Source: a virus. From it: DNA of 25,244 nt. Positions within the stretch are counted from its first letter, which is position 1. Each line of letters begins with the position of its first letter. The notes below the pieces were generated by a model. That model did not search any database and was not told where the DNA came from. It worked only from the letters and a program-made list of their open reading frames with translations. Of this stretch, positions 1 through 6,563 are shown piece by piece. Location of the stretch: IMG/VR virus record IMGVR_UViG_3300035181_001540, positions 1 through 25,244 of that record. The stretch is one strand, 5' to 3'. A program made the translations under genes and the position numbers.

Positions 1-1
1 G

Positions 2-2704
2 CAGGGGATTTACGACAAGTATGCGAAGGAGCTGCAGCTATACCTAAACTCTCTCGGCGGGAAAGCTCGCAAAGACGCTCGCGGGCTGGACTGGACCGAG
101 GTCCCAACTCGTCCCGGAAAGCCTCCGCTAGCGTGGGGAGCTGCCGATCCGGAGCTAGTCAAATGGCTTGGACTGGGCGGGCTGATTGCGGGTATGGGGG
201 TTTACTCCTACAACCACCCGAAGGACTTTAACGCAGCACTCGCGACCGGACTGCTCAGCGCCTGGGCGGCTCGGAAGATTCTCCCTGGCGGAGAGCACGT
301 GGGTAAGATGCTTGATGACTCTTGGAATAGAGTCTTTCCCGAGCACGCATCGAGGGGAAGCGAGAAGGCTGCCGCGCATATGGGCCATCGACTGGCGGAG
401 GCAGCTCGTTCAGCCTCTACCTTTAAATGGGCGCAGGAAAAGCTCGAAGACTTTTTCAGCACTCGGAAAGAGGAGGGCTTGCCCTTTATTCTCAATTACG
501 AGAAAGGAAAAAAGCAAGCTAACCCAATGCTGGACGCTGTGGCAAAGAGCGTGCGTGAGTGGGGAGATAGGATATTTGAACAAGATGCTGCAAACGGGAT
601 TCAGTATGACCCGAGGGATAACTATATCGTCCACCAGTTCGAGGGAGACCCGGCGGCTGTTGCAAAACTTCTTGACTCAAAGTATGGGATTCGCTGGGGA
701 GATCCGTCCTTCTCCAAGGAGAGGCATTTCAAGTACATTGAAGATGCGCTGAAGTATATAGACCCAGCAACTGGCGAGCATCCCTTTAAACTTAAAACCG
801 ATAACCCTATAACTCTGATGCGGATGCGACAGGCTGCCTCTGATATGGCTGCTGCGAAGGTCTCAATCCTTAAAGACTTCGAGGGTGATGGACTTGCGCG
901 AAAGCTCGGAAAAGGGGATAAGCTCGGCCCAGGGGAGTTCGATTGGCGCAGTCCGAACGGGGATCTGTTTGCGGTCGGCCAGGATGTTAATCAAGTTCTC
1001 CACAACGCTTTCAAGGACTTCTCACTCTGGCTCGACCCCACAGCCCTCGGAGCTTCTTTCCGGGTAGGCATGGCGCTGAAGAGTGCAACTATTCCAATTA
1101 AACTGTTGAGTGCCTTTCACTTCGCTCACTTAACACTGGCGATGCCCTCCGCCACGACAATCTCCACGGCGGTGCAGTCACTTCTCGCGCACAACTACTC
1201 CCCGAAGAATTTTTTCGAGATAGCAAGTGGCGCGACGGTGGTAGGTCCGGCAGCTCAAATGTCTTACATGGGGCACCGCTCTATGGCAATGTACGAAGGC
1301 CGCCTGAAGAACCCCACAGTCCTCGACAAGGCAAGGCTGCAGCGTCAGATCGAGGGAGGAATGATTCCGTCGAGAGCTCAGGAGGAGGGACACGGCGTAG
1401 GAAACTGGGGGCATGCGGCGCAGCGCAAGTTTGTTCTTGCGGTGCAGGACCAGAAGTGGATGCGGGCGGGAGCATTTGCAGTGCCAGCGGCTGTGGGACT
1501 TGTTACCCACGGCTTCCTCGGGGCTTTTGTCCCGCGCCTGAAGCTCGGGGCCTATGACCTGATGGCTGATGCGGCGATCAAGAACGACCCCAGACTCGCG
1601 GTGGACGACACTGCCCGCGTGGAACGCTTGCGGCAAATCACGAAGGTCGTGGAGAGTCGCTTTGGGCAAATGCAATACAGCCAGAGGTTCTGGAACAAGC
1701 TCACGAAGGATGCGATGGTACTCTCTTTTCTCTCGGCAGGATGGCAGGCCGGGTTCCTCGACATGACAGTTGGGGCCGGAAAAGATCTCGGGAAGGCTAT
1801 TAAAGCGGGAGGCATTGGGGAATCCGCAAGGCTTGGTCTGCTTGAGCGCCCGCTGTTTCTTCCCGCCTACGCAGGGCAAACGGCTATTGTGGCTGGCCTC
1901 ATTACCTACATGATGACAGGAGAAGAGCCCGAGGGCATGGACTATCTCGCCCCGAGGTCTGGGACAGATATTGAGGGAAAGCCTGTGCGGCTTAACACTC
2001 CATTTTATACGCTAGAGGGGGCGAAAATATACAAGCACCTTGAGTCAGAAGGGCTTGCTAAAACTGCTCGCGACACCGTGGCAAATAAAATGTATGACTC
2101 GTATGAGGTACTTCGGATTCTTCTCCTTAACAAAGACTCGCAGGGACTGGAAATGTCGAACCCCGAATCATCGGCCATGCAGCAACTGGTCCAGCGCGGC
2201 TCGAGCGTGCTTCAGACTCTCACACCAATGTCGCTGGAAGCCGTAGAGCGCAAGGGCCTTGATAGCCTGGGGTGGCAGATGACGGCTATGGCAGGTTTCT
2301 CGCCAGCTCCGAATTACCTGGACAACACAGCGACAGAAAACAAAATCGATCAAGCCTACAGGAAAGAGGTCGGCTCGCACGAAATATCCTACGCGAAGGG
2401 AAAAGAGATCAGGGCCAGAGGAGACTATAAGGCGGCTCTTCGCGCTGGGAACGACGACAAAGCCGAGGCCCAGGCCGATGTGCTGCGAGATGACTTCGGG
2501 CTTCAGGAAAAAGACCTTGCAAAAATGCGGAAGAGTCTTCGAGACCCTCAAGCAATAACCCGCTTCAAGAATCTTTCCCCGGAGACACAAGCCCAGCTAC
2601 TGGACAAGATGCCGGGCGAGGAACTGATCGACTACCTTCGAGTAGCTTCTCCGAAGGCCCGTAAACTGTATTTGGAGAGTGAAGATGAAAGTTCTGATCG
2701 TTGA
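2..2704 (+). CDS. Large virion-associated protein, 3' part (partial)
   Basis: The reading frame is open from the left edge of the window, so the gene starts upstream and only the last 900 residues are visible; the first in-frame ATG (194) is not a convincing start because coding-type sequence continues before it. The protein is long, alanine-rich and largely helical, with hydrophobic stretches near the left edge (around LGLGGLIAGMGVYSY) and in the middle (around IPIKLLSAFHFAHLTLAMPS and FAVPAAVGLVTHGFLG). This composition and its place just before the lysis genes resemble the very large multi-domain virion or ejection proteins of podophages and some siphophages. I see no catalytic motif. The 3' end overlaps the next gene. 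The virion role is inferred from size, composition and position only. Confidence 0.7.
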   Translation, partial: QGIYDKYAKELQLYLNSLGGKARKDARGLDWTEVPTRPGKPPLAWGAADPELVKWLGLGGLIAGMGVYSYNHPKDFNAALATGLLSAWAARKILPGGEHVGKMLDDSWNRVFPEHASRGSEKAAAHMGHRLAEAARSASTFKWAQEKLEDFFSTRKEEGLPFILNYEKGKKQANPMLDAVAKSVREWGDRIFEQDAANGIQYDPRDNYIVHQFEGDPAAVAKLLDSKYGIRWGDPSFSKERHFKYIEDALKYIDPATGEHPFKLKTDNPITLMRMRQAASDMAAAKVSILKDFEGDGLARKLGKGDKLGPGEFDWRSPNGDLFAVGQDVNQVLHNAFKDFSLWLDPTALGASFRVGMALKSATIPIKLLSAFHFAHLTLAMPSATTISTAVQSLLAHNYSPKNFFEIASGATVVGPAAQMSYMGHRSMAMYEGRLKNPTVLDKARLQRQIEGGMIPSRAQEEGHGVGNWGHAAQRKFVLAVQDQKWMRAGAFAVPAAVGLVTHGFLGAFVPRLKLGAYDLMADAAIKNDPRLAVDDTARVERLRQITKVVESRFGQMQYSQRFWNKLTKDAMVLSFLSAGWQAGFLDMTVGAGKDLGKAIKAGGIGESARLGLLERPLFLPAYAGQTAIVAGLITYMMTGEEPEGMDYLAPRSGTDIEGKPVRLNTPFYTLEGAKIYKHLESEGLAKTARDTVANKMYDSYEVLRILLLNKDSQGLEMSNPESSAMQQLVQRGSSVLQTLTPMSLEAVERKGLDSLGWQMTAMAGFSPAPNYLDNTATENKIDQAYRKEVGSHEISYAKGKEIRARGDYKAALRAGNDDKAEAQADVLRDDFGLQEKDLAKMRKSLRDPQAITRFKNLSPETQAQLLDKMPGEELIDYLRVASPKARKLYLESEDESSDR

Positions 2705-4001
2705 TCCTATTGGCTGCGGGCTTGACCTAGCGCTGCGCTCGAAGCTCGCGGGGCATGATGTTAAGCTAGCCTGCGGCCCTCGCGCCGACAAGAAACCCTC
2801 GCGCATCGGAGATGGGCTGGTGACTCTCACAGGCGACTGGAAGAAGCACATGGGATGGGCAGACCTGGTGTTCATGACGGACAATGCTCGATGGATGGGA
2901 GACCTCGACTGGTATCACCAGAAAGGCTATCCCATTTTCGGGCCTACAAAGGCAGCAGCGGAATGGGAACTCGACCGGAAAGTTGGGATGAAGGTAATGC
3001 GGCAGTGCGGGATGGATATGATCCCCTCGACAGAGTTCTCGAACTACGACGAGGCGGAAGCGCTTGTCCGAGAAACCCTCAAGCGATATGTGTCGAAGCC
3101 TAATGGGGATAAAGATAAAGCACTGTCGTATGTCTCGAAGTCTCCTGCGGATATGTGCTACATGTTTGAGAGATGGAAAAAAGTGGGTGCTGCGCAGGGA
3201 GCGTTTCTTCTCCAGGAATTTGTGGGCGGAGTTGAAGTGGCTGTGGGTGGGTGGATGGGGAGTGAGGGATGGATCGGCCCTTGGTGCGAAAACTTTGAGC
3301 ACAAGAAACTCGGGAATGACAACACAGGCCCGAACACAGGGGAAATGGGAACGGTGCTGAAGTACACGGGGAAGAGCCAGCTGGCGGAAGAGCTTCTCAT
3401 TCCGGCGACGGAGATGCTGTTGGCCATCGGGTATATTGGATATGTTGATATATCTGTGATTATGGATAAGAAGGGAGGCCTTCGTCCGATGGAATGGACA
3501 ATGCGGCCGGGTTGGCCTCTCTTCAACATCCAGCAAGCGGTGCATCAGGGAGACCCGGTGGAGTGGATGGCGAACGCGCTTGAGGGAAGGGATACCCTGA
3601 AGGTGAAAGGGGATGTGGCCTGCGGGGTGGTGGTAGCAATCCCGGATTTTCCCTACTCGCATGTGACGCAGCAAGAGGTACATGGAATCCCGGTCTATGG
3701 GTTTGAGGACCTGGAGCACATCCACCCCGTTTCGATGATGGCGGGAAAAGCTCCTGCTATGCAAGACGGAAAAATTGTTGAGCAGGAATTGTTTGTTTCA
3801 GCCGGCGATTACCTGCTAGTGGCTAGTGGAACTGGGTCAACGGTAGACAGAGCGGTTTCGCGGGCTTACGCGCAGGTAAAGGAATTGGAAATCCCGAATT
3901 CTCCTATCTATCGAACAGACATTGGGAAAAGGCTGGAGGAGGACCTTCCGCTGCTGCAAGCAAAGGGTTTTGCAACGAGTGTTGTTTATGAGAGGAGCTG
4001 A
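2685..4001 (+). CDS. PurD-like ATP-grasp ligase (GARS family homologue)
   Basis: 438 residues. It aligns by eye along the whole of bacterial phosphoribosylamine-glycine ligase (PurD), an ATP-grasp enzyme of purine synthesis. Landmarks: GPTKAAAEWE (86-95; PurD GPxxAAxxLE), QEFVGGVEV (177-185; PurD EEFLDGEEA), FEHKKLGNDNTGPNTGEMG (PurD DHKRVGDKDTGPNTGGMG), a C-terminal YRTDIGKRLEED (PurD CRKDIGWRAIE). Two sites differ: the glycine-rich nucleotide loop (PurD ADGLAAGKG) reads PNGDKDKALS (139-148), and the metal/substrate motif (PurD EFNCRFGDPET) reads EWTMRPGWPLF (270-280), so an Asn, an Asp and a Glu are absent. A changed substrate or a non-catalytic role is therefore likely. ATG 2685 is preferred to GTG 2679 because GGAGAG at 2674-2679 is then 5 nt away. 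The gene overlaps the virion gene by 20 nt. No other purine gene is present. Confidence 0.85.
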   Translation: MKVLIVDPIGCGLDLALRSKLAGHDVKLACGPRADKKPSRIGDGLVTLTGDWKKHMGWADLVFMTDNARWMGDLDWYHQKGYPIFGPTKAAAEWELDRKVGMKVMRQCGMDMIPSTEFSNYDEAEALVRETLKRYVSKPNGDKDKALSYVSKSPADMCYMFERWKKVGAAQGAFLLQEFVGGVEVAVGGWMGSEGWIGPWCENFEHKKLGNDNTGPNTGEMGTVLKYTGKSQLAEELLIPATEMLLAIGYIGYVDISVIMDKKGGLRPMEWTMRPGWPLFNIQQAVHQGDPVEWMANALEGRDTLKVKGDVACGVVVAIPDFPYSHVTQQEVHGIPVYGFEDLEHIHPVSMMAGKAPAMQDGKIVEQELFVSAGDYLLVASGTGSTVDRAVSRAYAQVKELEIPNSPIYRTDIGKRLEEDLPLLQAKGFATSVVYERS

Positions 4002-4002
4002 T

Positions 4003-4425
4003 GTGAAAATCACTGTAGATAGGATTCATAAAGAGCCCGAGTACACTGTAGGGAAAATTAGCATTGACGGGGAACCGGCTGGATTCACCCTCGAGGACGC
4101 GGTAAGAGAAGTGCCCGGGCAGGCTGTTGAGACGTGGAAAATCGCAGGGGAGACCGCCATTCCGACCGGAACCTACCAGGTGATTATGAACTGGTCTCAG
4201 CGCTTCGGGAAAGTTATGCCCTTGCTGGTGGATGTACCAGGCTTCTCGGGGATTCGAATTCATCCAGGGAATACGGATGCGGACACCGAGGGCTGTTTGC
4301 TGGTGGGTCAGCACTGGGGCGGAGGAGATTGGATTGATGGAAGCAGACTAGCCTTTGGCCCGATTTACGGAAGGATTGAAGCGGCCGTTAATCGCGGAGA
4401 ACCTGTGATGATTGAGGTGATGTGA
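4003..4425 (+). CDS. DUF5675 family protein in the endolysin position
   Basis: 140 residues. It matches the DUF5675 pattern as I remember it: FTLED near the start, GETAIPTGTYQV, a run MPLLVDVPGFSGIRIHPGN, then TDADTEGCLLVG. The His, Asp/Glu and Cys in the last two motifs are plausible active-site residues, but I know of no established reaction for the family. GTG 4003 is preferred to ATG 3988 because GAGGAG (3992-3997) is 5 nt upstream. The gene starts 1 nt after the PurD-like gene and overlaps the holin-like gene as TGATG. It sits exactly where an endolysin would be, before a holin and spanins, and no other muralytic gene is in the window, so a cell-wall role is a reasonable inference. Confidence 0.8.
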   Translation: MKITVDRIHKEPEYTVGKISIDGEPAGFTLEDAVREVPGQAVETWKIAGETAIPTGTYQVIMNWSQRFGKVMPLLVDVPGFSGIRIHPGNTDADTEGCLLVGQHWGGGDWIDGSRLAFGPIYGRIEAAVNRGEPVMIEVM

Positions 4426-4655
4426 TGAAACTCATGGATATGCTTACAGAGAGCGATAACAGCACGGTTGATGCCGTTCGCGTGCTGGCGCTGGTCGCGG
4501 TAATTATCGGGCTGGCGCTGCAAATCTGGGTGGTGGTGCGCTGGTTCGGGCCGGCTCCGCAGCCGTTCGACTTTCAAAACTTTGGCATTGGCGTCGGCGC
4601 ACTGTTCGGCGGCGTGGGCATTGCGCTCAAGCTCAAGCCGGAGAGTCAAGCATGA
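4425..4655 (+). CDS. Holin-like two-span membrane protein
   Basis: 76 residues with two predicted membrane segments, about residues 17-42 (VRVLALVAVIIGLALQIWVV) and 53-70 (FGIGVGALFGGVGIALKL), joined by a short loop containing FGPAPQPFDF. Size and topology fit a small phage holin that would permeabilise the inner membrane at lysis. ATG 4425 overlaps the upstream stop as TGATG and has GAGG 7 nt upstream; a GTG at 4422 is in frame but less likely. Family-level identity was not recognised, so the call rests on topology and its place between the DUF5675 gene and the spanins. Confidence 0.65.
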   Translation: MKLMDMLTESDNSTVDAVRVLALVAVIIGLALQIWVVVRWFGPAPQPFDFQNFGIGVGALFGGVGIALKLKPESQA

Positions 4656-4747
4656 ACACAGCCGAGTTGGTAATGTTTGTTCTCGGAGCTGGGATTGGCG
4701 TTCCTATAGCCGCTATCTTTATTGTTTTGTTCTGGCTCAGGAGGTAG
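4652..4747 (+). CDS. 31-residue single-span membrane protein
   Basis: A very short ORF that starts with an ATGA overlap on the holin-like gene and ends inside the AGGAGGTAG that serves as ribosome-binding site for Rz. The product is almost entirely one membrane helix (from ELVMFVLGAGIGVPI to FIVLFW), closed by LRR. Tight coupling on both sides argues that it is translated. It could be a second holin, a pinholin or an antiholin-like modulator. No family is recognised. Confidence 0.6.
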   Translation: MNTAELVMFVLGAGIGVPIAAIFIVLFWLRR

Positions 4748-4753
4748 GATGAA

Positions 4754-5203
4754 ATGGAGCAATTTGCTATCTATGCCCTTGTGGTCCTGCTTGTTTGTGG
4801 TTCTGTTGGCGCTGCTAGCTACACTCGTGGCCACGCTAATGCTACGCGCACTTGTGCTCTTGATCGTGCGGCGGCTGTTAAACGCGCGACAAGCCAGGCG
4901 CAAGAAATTGCAAGACAGGATGCGGAGGTATCCGCCGGATTTGAAGTCACCCGCACTCGAGTCCAGACCGTTTATCGCGAAAAAGCCGTGGAGGTAGTCC
5001 ATGAAATTCCCCAAGATTGTGCTCGCTGCGCTGTTACCCCTGCTGGCCTTGGGCTGCTCAACCGAGCCATATCCGGCGCAAGTGCAGCGCCCGCCGATAC
5101 CGGCAAACCTTCTGAGCCCCTGCGAACGCCCGAGTCCACTTCTAGCCGGGACATTCCCGGAGGTGGCCGCGAAGTTGGTGGAGTCGAGCGGCAAGCTCTC
5201 TGA
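4754..5203 (+). CDS. Rz: Rz-like inner-membrane spanin (i-spanin)
   Basis: 149 residues. It has an N-terminal membrane anchor at residues 4-22 (FAIYALVVLLVCGSVGAAS), then a periplasmic alpha-helical/coiled-coil stretch (about 35-80, rich in Ala, Gln, Glu and Arg), a CARCAVTPAGLGLLNRAI segment reminiscent of proteobacterial phage Rz proteins, and a Ser/Pro/Gly-rich tail. The Rz1 gene lies entirely within or past its 3' part in another frame, the classic embedded Rz/Rz1 layout. AGGAGG at 4739-4744 is 9 nt from ATG 4754. Together with Rz1 it would fuse inner and outer membranes in the last lysis step, which implies a Gram-negative host. Confidence 0.82.
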   Translation: MEQFAIYALVVLLVCGSVGAASYTRGHANATRTCALDRAAAVKRATSQAQEIARQDAEVSAGFEVTRTRVQTVYREKAVEVVHEIPQDCARCAVTPAGLGLLNRAISGASAAPADTGKPSEPLRTPESTSSRDIPGGGREVGGVERQAL

Positions 5204-5249
5204 GTGCGCGGAGAAACATGCGGCGCTGGTGAAGGCTGTAGCACAGTGA
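5001..5249 (+). CDS. Rz1: Rz1-like outer-membrane spanin lipoprotein (o-spanin)
   Basis: 82 residues. It begins with a basic start and hydrophobic signal (MKFPKIVLAALLPLLALGCS) ending in ALGC, a slightly off-consensus lipobox with the lipidated Cys at residue 19. A proline-rich segment follows (QVQRPPIPANLLSPCERPSP), typical of Rz1. It is shifted in frame and starts inside Rz, with GGAGG 7 nt before its ATG. It runs 46 bases beyond the Rz stop. The embedded position, lipobox and proline content together make the call firm. Confidence 0.82.
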   Translation: MKFPKIVLAALLPLLALGCSTEPYPAQVQRPPIPANLLSPCERPSPLLAGTFPEVAAKLVESSGKLSECAEKHAALVKAVAQ

Positions 5250-5260
5250 AGGTAGTTCTT

Positions 5261-5285
5261 ACGCCCCTTATCGGCGGCGTTAAGC
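5261..5285 (-). repeat. attC-like half site 1
   Basis: On the minus strand the last codons of the ORF at 5280-5525 run into GCTTAAC (matches RYYYAAC), with the TAA inside the box. It is followed by GCCGCCGATAAGGGGCG, which folds into a short stem with a bulged G. The same core recurs in the next two spacers. I find no matching GTTRRRY box before the end of Rz1, so this looks like a truncated end of the array. Confidence 0.45.
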
Positions 5286-5525
5286 ATCAACGAACGTACC
5301 GGAATCATCTTCAAAAGAAAGAACCCACAATTTCTTGTTTCCTTTCTGCGCCTGAATCCAATCCCATGATTCTGTAATCTCATTTGGTTCTTCTCCTTCC
5401 GTTTCCACAAAACAGCGCCCGCCCATACAACCTGGCCATCCTTCTTGGCGCTCTAGTATTGTCACAAGCTCCGCGCATGTCATACGTTGCGCGTTCCATT
5501 TTTGGGTCCAGTGGTATGTTTTCAT
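5280..5525 (-). CDS. Hypothetical cassette-type protein
   Basis: 81 residues, not recognised. It is rich in Trp and acidic residues, with no membrane segment, and has several Cys (TCAEL, GCMGGRC). The coding sequence is more A/T-rich than the neighbouring phage genes. There is no good Shine-Dalgarno sequence before ATG 5525, only AGGCATCAG, and the TTAGGC box of the attC-like spacer ends 5 nt before the start. The TAA stop falls inside the next attC-like box. Short leader plus stop in the box is the arrangement of an integron gene cassette. Function unknown. Confidence 0.6.
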   Translation of the reverse strand: MKTYHWTQKWNAQRMTCAELVTILERQEGWPGCMGGRCFVETEGEEPNEITESWDWIQAQKGNKKLWVLSFEDDSGTFVDA

Positions 5526-5530
5526 CTGAT

Positions 5531-5609
5531 GCCTAATAAAAGTTTCAAGCGGAGCGCGCGCCCCTTATCGGCATTGCGGGGCGTAGCGCCTGTTAGCTGG
5601 GCGTTATAC
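5531..5609 (-). repeat. attC-like recombination site 2 (79 bp)
   Basis: Read on the minus strand it starts with GTATAAC (5603-5609), which holds the TAA of the upstream ORF, and ends with ATTAGGC (5531-5537), 5 nt before the next ORF start. Both ends approximate RYYYAAC and GTTRRRY, each with one mismatch. The interior holds GCCGATAAGGGGCGCGCG, shared with sites 1 and 3, and CGCGCTCCGCTTGAAACT, nearly repeated near 6390. Length fits attC elements. No integrase is in the window, so this is a structural resemblance, not proof. Confidence 0.5.
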
Positions 5610-5870
5610 GACTTCATAAGTGGCCTCGAAGATGGCAGGTTTGCATGGGTAAAATTCACCAGCTACGCCTTTAATTATCCAGTCGCCGACACTTGCTATA
5701 TGCGAACCCTCAAGTGTCGGAATCGTAAGAACACCATTTGTCCATGTAGCAAATTCTTTCCCATTGGTGTGCTGACCTTCGTTAATCCAGTGCAATAAGG
5801 CGTAAGTACCTTCGTCGTTTGAATACAAGCGAGCCTCAATTACTACTGGTTTTTTTCTAAATTTTGCCAC
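5604..5870 (-). CDS. Conserved small phage protein (AKFRKKPVVIEA family)
   Basis: 88 residues. The start (AKFRKKPVVIEARLY) and end (VGDWIIKGVAGEFYPCKP then FEATYE) match a small conserved protein I know from many tailed phages, of unknown function. GTG 5870 is chosen because the family normally begins directly at AKFRKKP and GGAG lies 6 nt upstream; ATG 5882 would add four residues and overlap the previous gene. The preceding ORF stops 1 nt upstream, so the two are translationally coupled. The TAA stop is embedded in the GTATAAC box of attC-like site 2. Confidence 0.8.
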   Translation of the reverse strand: MAKFRKKPVVIEARLYSNDEGTYALLHWINEGQHTNGKEFATWTNGVLTIPTLEGSHIASVGDWIIKGVAGEFYPCKPAIFEATYEVV

Positions 5871-5871
5871 G

Positions 5872-6099
5872 TCATTCTCCATTAAAATACAGTCGCTCTG
5901 CGTCAGAAGGTGTTCCCCAATGCTTACGCATCAGTGCTTCGAGCTTGTCCAGTGCATCTTGCGAGTTCGTGGCCTTTACTATTAGATTGGTCGGGAGATT
6001 CCAAGCTGGCATAACCGCGACCAGTACGTCGCCTTCCCACTGTGTTTTGATTTTCATGGGCATCAGTACAATATGCTCAATAACTTCACTTCGTTTCAT
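5872..6099 (-). CDS. Hypothetical small protein
   Basis: 75 residues, not recognised. ATG 6099 is preferred because GAGG lies 6 nt upstream; an ATG at 6120 would place the start inside the attC-like spacer. The product looks like a small soluble alpha/beta protein (KIKTQWEGDVLVAVMPAW then NSQDALDKLEALMRKHWG). It begins 12 nt after the GTTAGAA box of attC-like site 3 and is coupled to the next ORF, so the two appear to share one cassette-like unit. Confidence 0.6.
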   Translation of the reverse strand: MKRSEVIEHIVLMPMKIKTQWEGDVLVAVMPAWNLPTNLIVKATNSQDALDKLEALMRKHWGTPSDAERLYFNGE

Positions 6100-6111
6100 G
6101 TCGTTCCTCAC

Positions 6112-6167
6112 TTCTAACATTGCGCATCCAGCTTGGTCACGCGCGCCACTTATTGGCGGCGTTGGGC
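6112..6167 (-). repeat. attC-like recombination site 3 (56 bp)
   Basis: On the minus strand it begins with GCCCAAC (6161-6167, perfect RYYYAAC) and ends with GTTAGAA (6112-6118, one mismatch to GTTRRRY). Inside, CGCCAATAAGTGGCG forms a 5-bp stem and matches the CGCCGATAAGGGGCG core of sites 1 and 2. The upstream ORF ends inside the site, so its last residues are encoded by it, as seen in real cassettes. The downstream ORF starts 12 nt beyond. Confidence 0.5.
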
Positions 6168-6361
6168 GACATGAGTGCTGTTATCTGCGCAGCCAGCAAG
6201 ACGGCTTCGACTTCTTCCATGCTCACGTTTTCACCATATCGCTTACAGGCGGCCTTAACCGCTCGCAGAAAAATACACGAAAGTATCCACCCGTTAGCGT
6301 GCTCGTCACTGTCTGCCAATGGCCACAATGCCGTTTCGTTCAACTCAACAATTTCATCCAT
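6137..6361 (-). CDS. Hypothetical cassette-type protein
   Basis: 74 residues from ATG 6361, chosen over longer in-frame starts because GGAGA is 5 nt upstream. The product is helical and acidic at the start (MDEIVELNETALWPLADSDE), with a YGENVSMEEVEAVLLAAQ segment. The last residues (SPNAANKWRA) are encoded by attC-like site 3. It starts 16 nt after a GTCGGGC box that resembles a fourth attC end. No family recognised. Confidence 0.55.
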   Translation of the reverse strand: MDEIVELNETALWPLADSDEHANGWILSCIFLRAVKAACKRYGENVSMEEVEAVLLAAQITALMSPNAANKWRA

Positions 6362-6362
6362 T

Positions 6363-6563
6363 TCATTCTCCAAAAAGCCCGACAGTAGTTTCAGGCGGAG
6401 CGCGGAACAGCTGGCGCATCGGTTGCCAGTTGGTGTTGCCACTTGGCTTTGCAATGCACCCCATGCAGCGCAGCACGCGCTCGACCGTGTTCTTGTGGCT
6501 GGCATTGCAGGTAGCACACGTTCTTACCACAGTGCCTACCCACCGCGCGCCACGCGCAGCCAT
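6363..6563 (-). CDS. Possible small Zn-ribbon-like protein
   Basis: 66 residues; it overlaps the end of the upstream gene by 28 nt and ends 2 nt before the next start. It has CATC and, 16 residues later, CMGC, a spacing that could bind zinc. No clear ribosome-binding site precedes ATG 6563. It could be translated by coupling, or be an accidental open frame through the degenerate attC-like half site. Confidence 0.38.
   Translation of the reverse strand: MAARGARWVGTVVRTCATCNASHKNTVERVLRCMGCIAKPSGNTNWQPMRQLFRAPPETTVGLFGE
6377..6405 (-). repeat. Degenerate attC-like half site 4
   Basis: The minus-strand sequence CGCGCTCCGCCTGAAACT followed ten bases on by GGGC matches the end of site 2 (CGCGCTCCGCTTGAAACT ... 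GGC) at 17 of the first 18 bases. GTCGGGC at 6377-6383 is one base from GTTRRRY. The ORF at 6137-6361 starts 16 nt further on. No convincing partner box is visible upstream. Confidence 0.35.

Noticed and set aside
2766-3764. 332-residue minus-strand ORF antisense to the PurD-like gene
   Set aside because: Arg/His-rich shadow frame; the plus strand has a clear enzyme family match.
4749-4997. A third-frame ORF (82 residues from ATG 4749) with a hydrophobic start overlapping Rz
   Set aside because: Rz (4754) and Rz1 (5001) account for this stretch with family-type features; the third frame is a shadow of the GC-rich sequence, though its start is 4 nt from the AGGAGG.
5487-5798. 103-residue plus-strand ORF beginning near the attC-like spacer, containing PNKSFKRSARPL
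   Set aside because: The first part is a translation of the attC-like site and the rest is antisense to the AKFRKKP gene; such peptides are common artefacts of cassette sites.
5255-6410. CRISPR array
   Set aside because: The repeats here are few, diverged, unevenly spaced and separated by ORFs, so they do not have repeat-spacer regularity.
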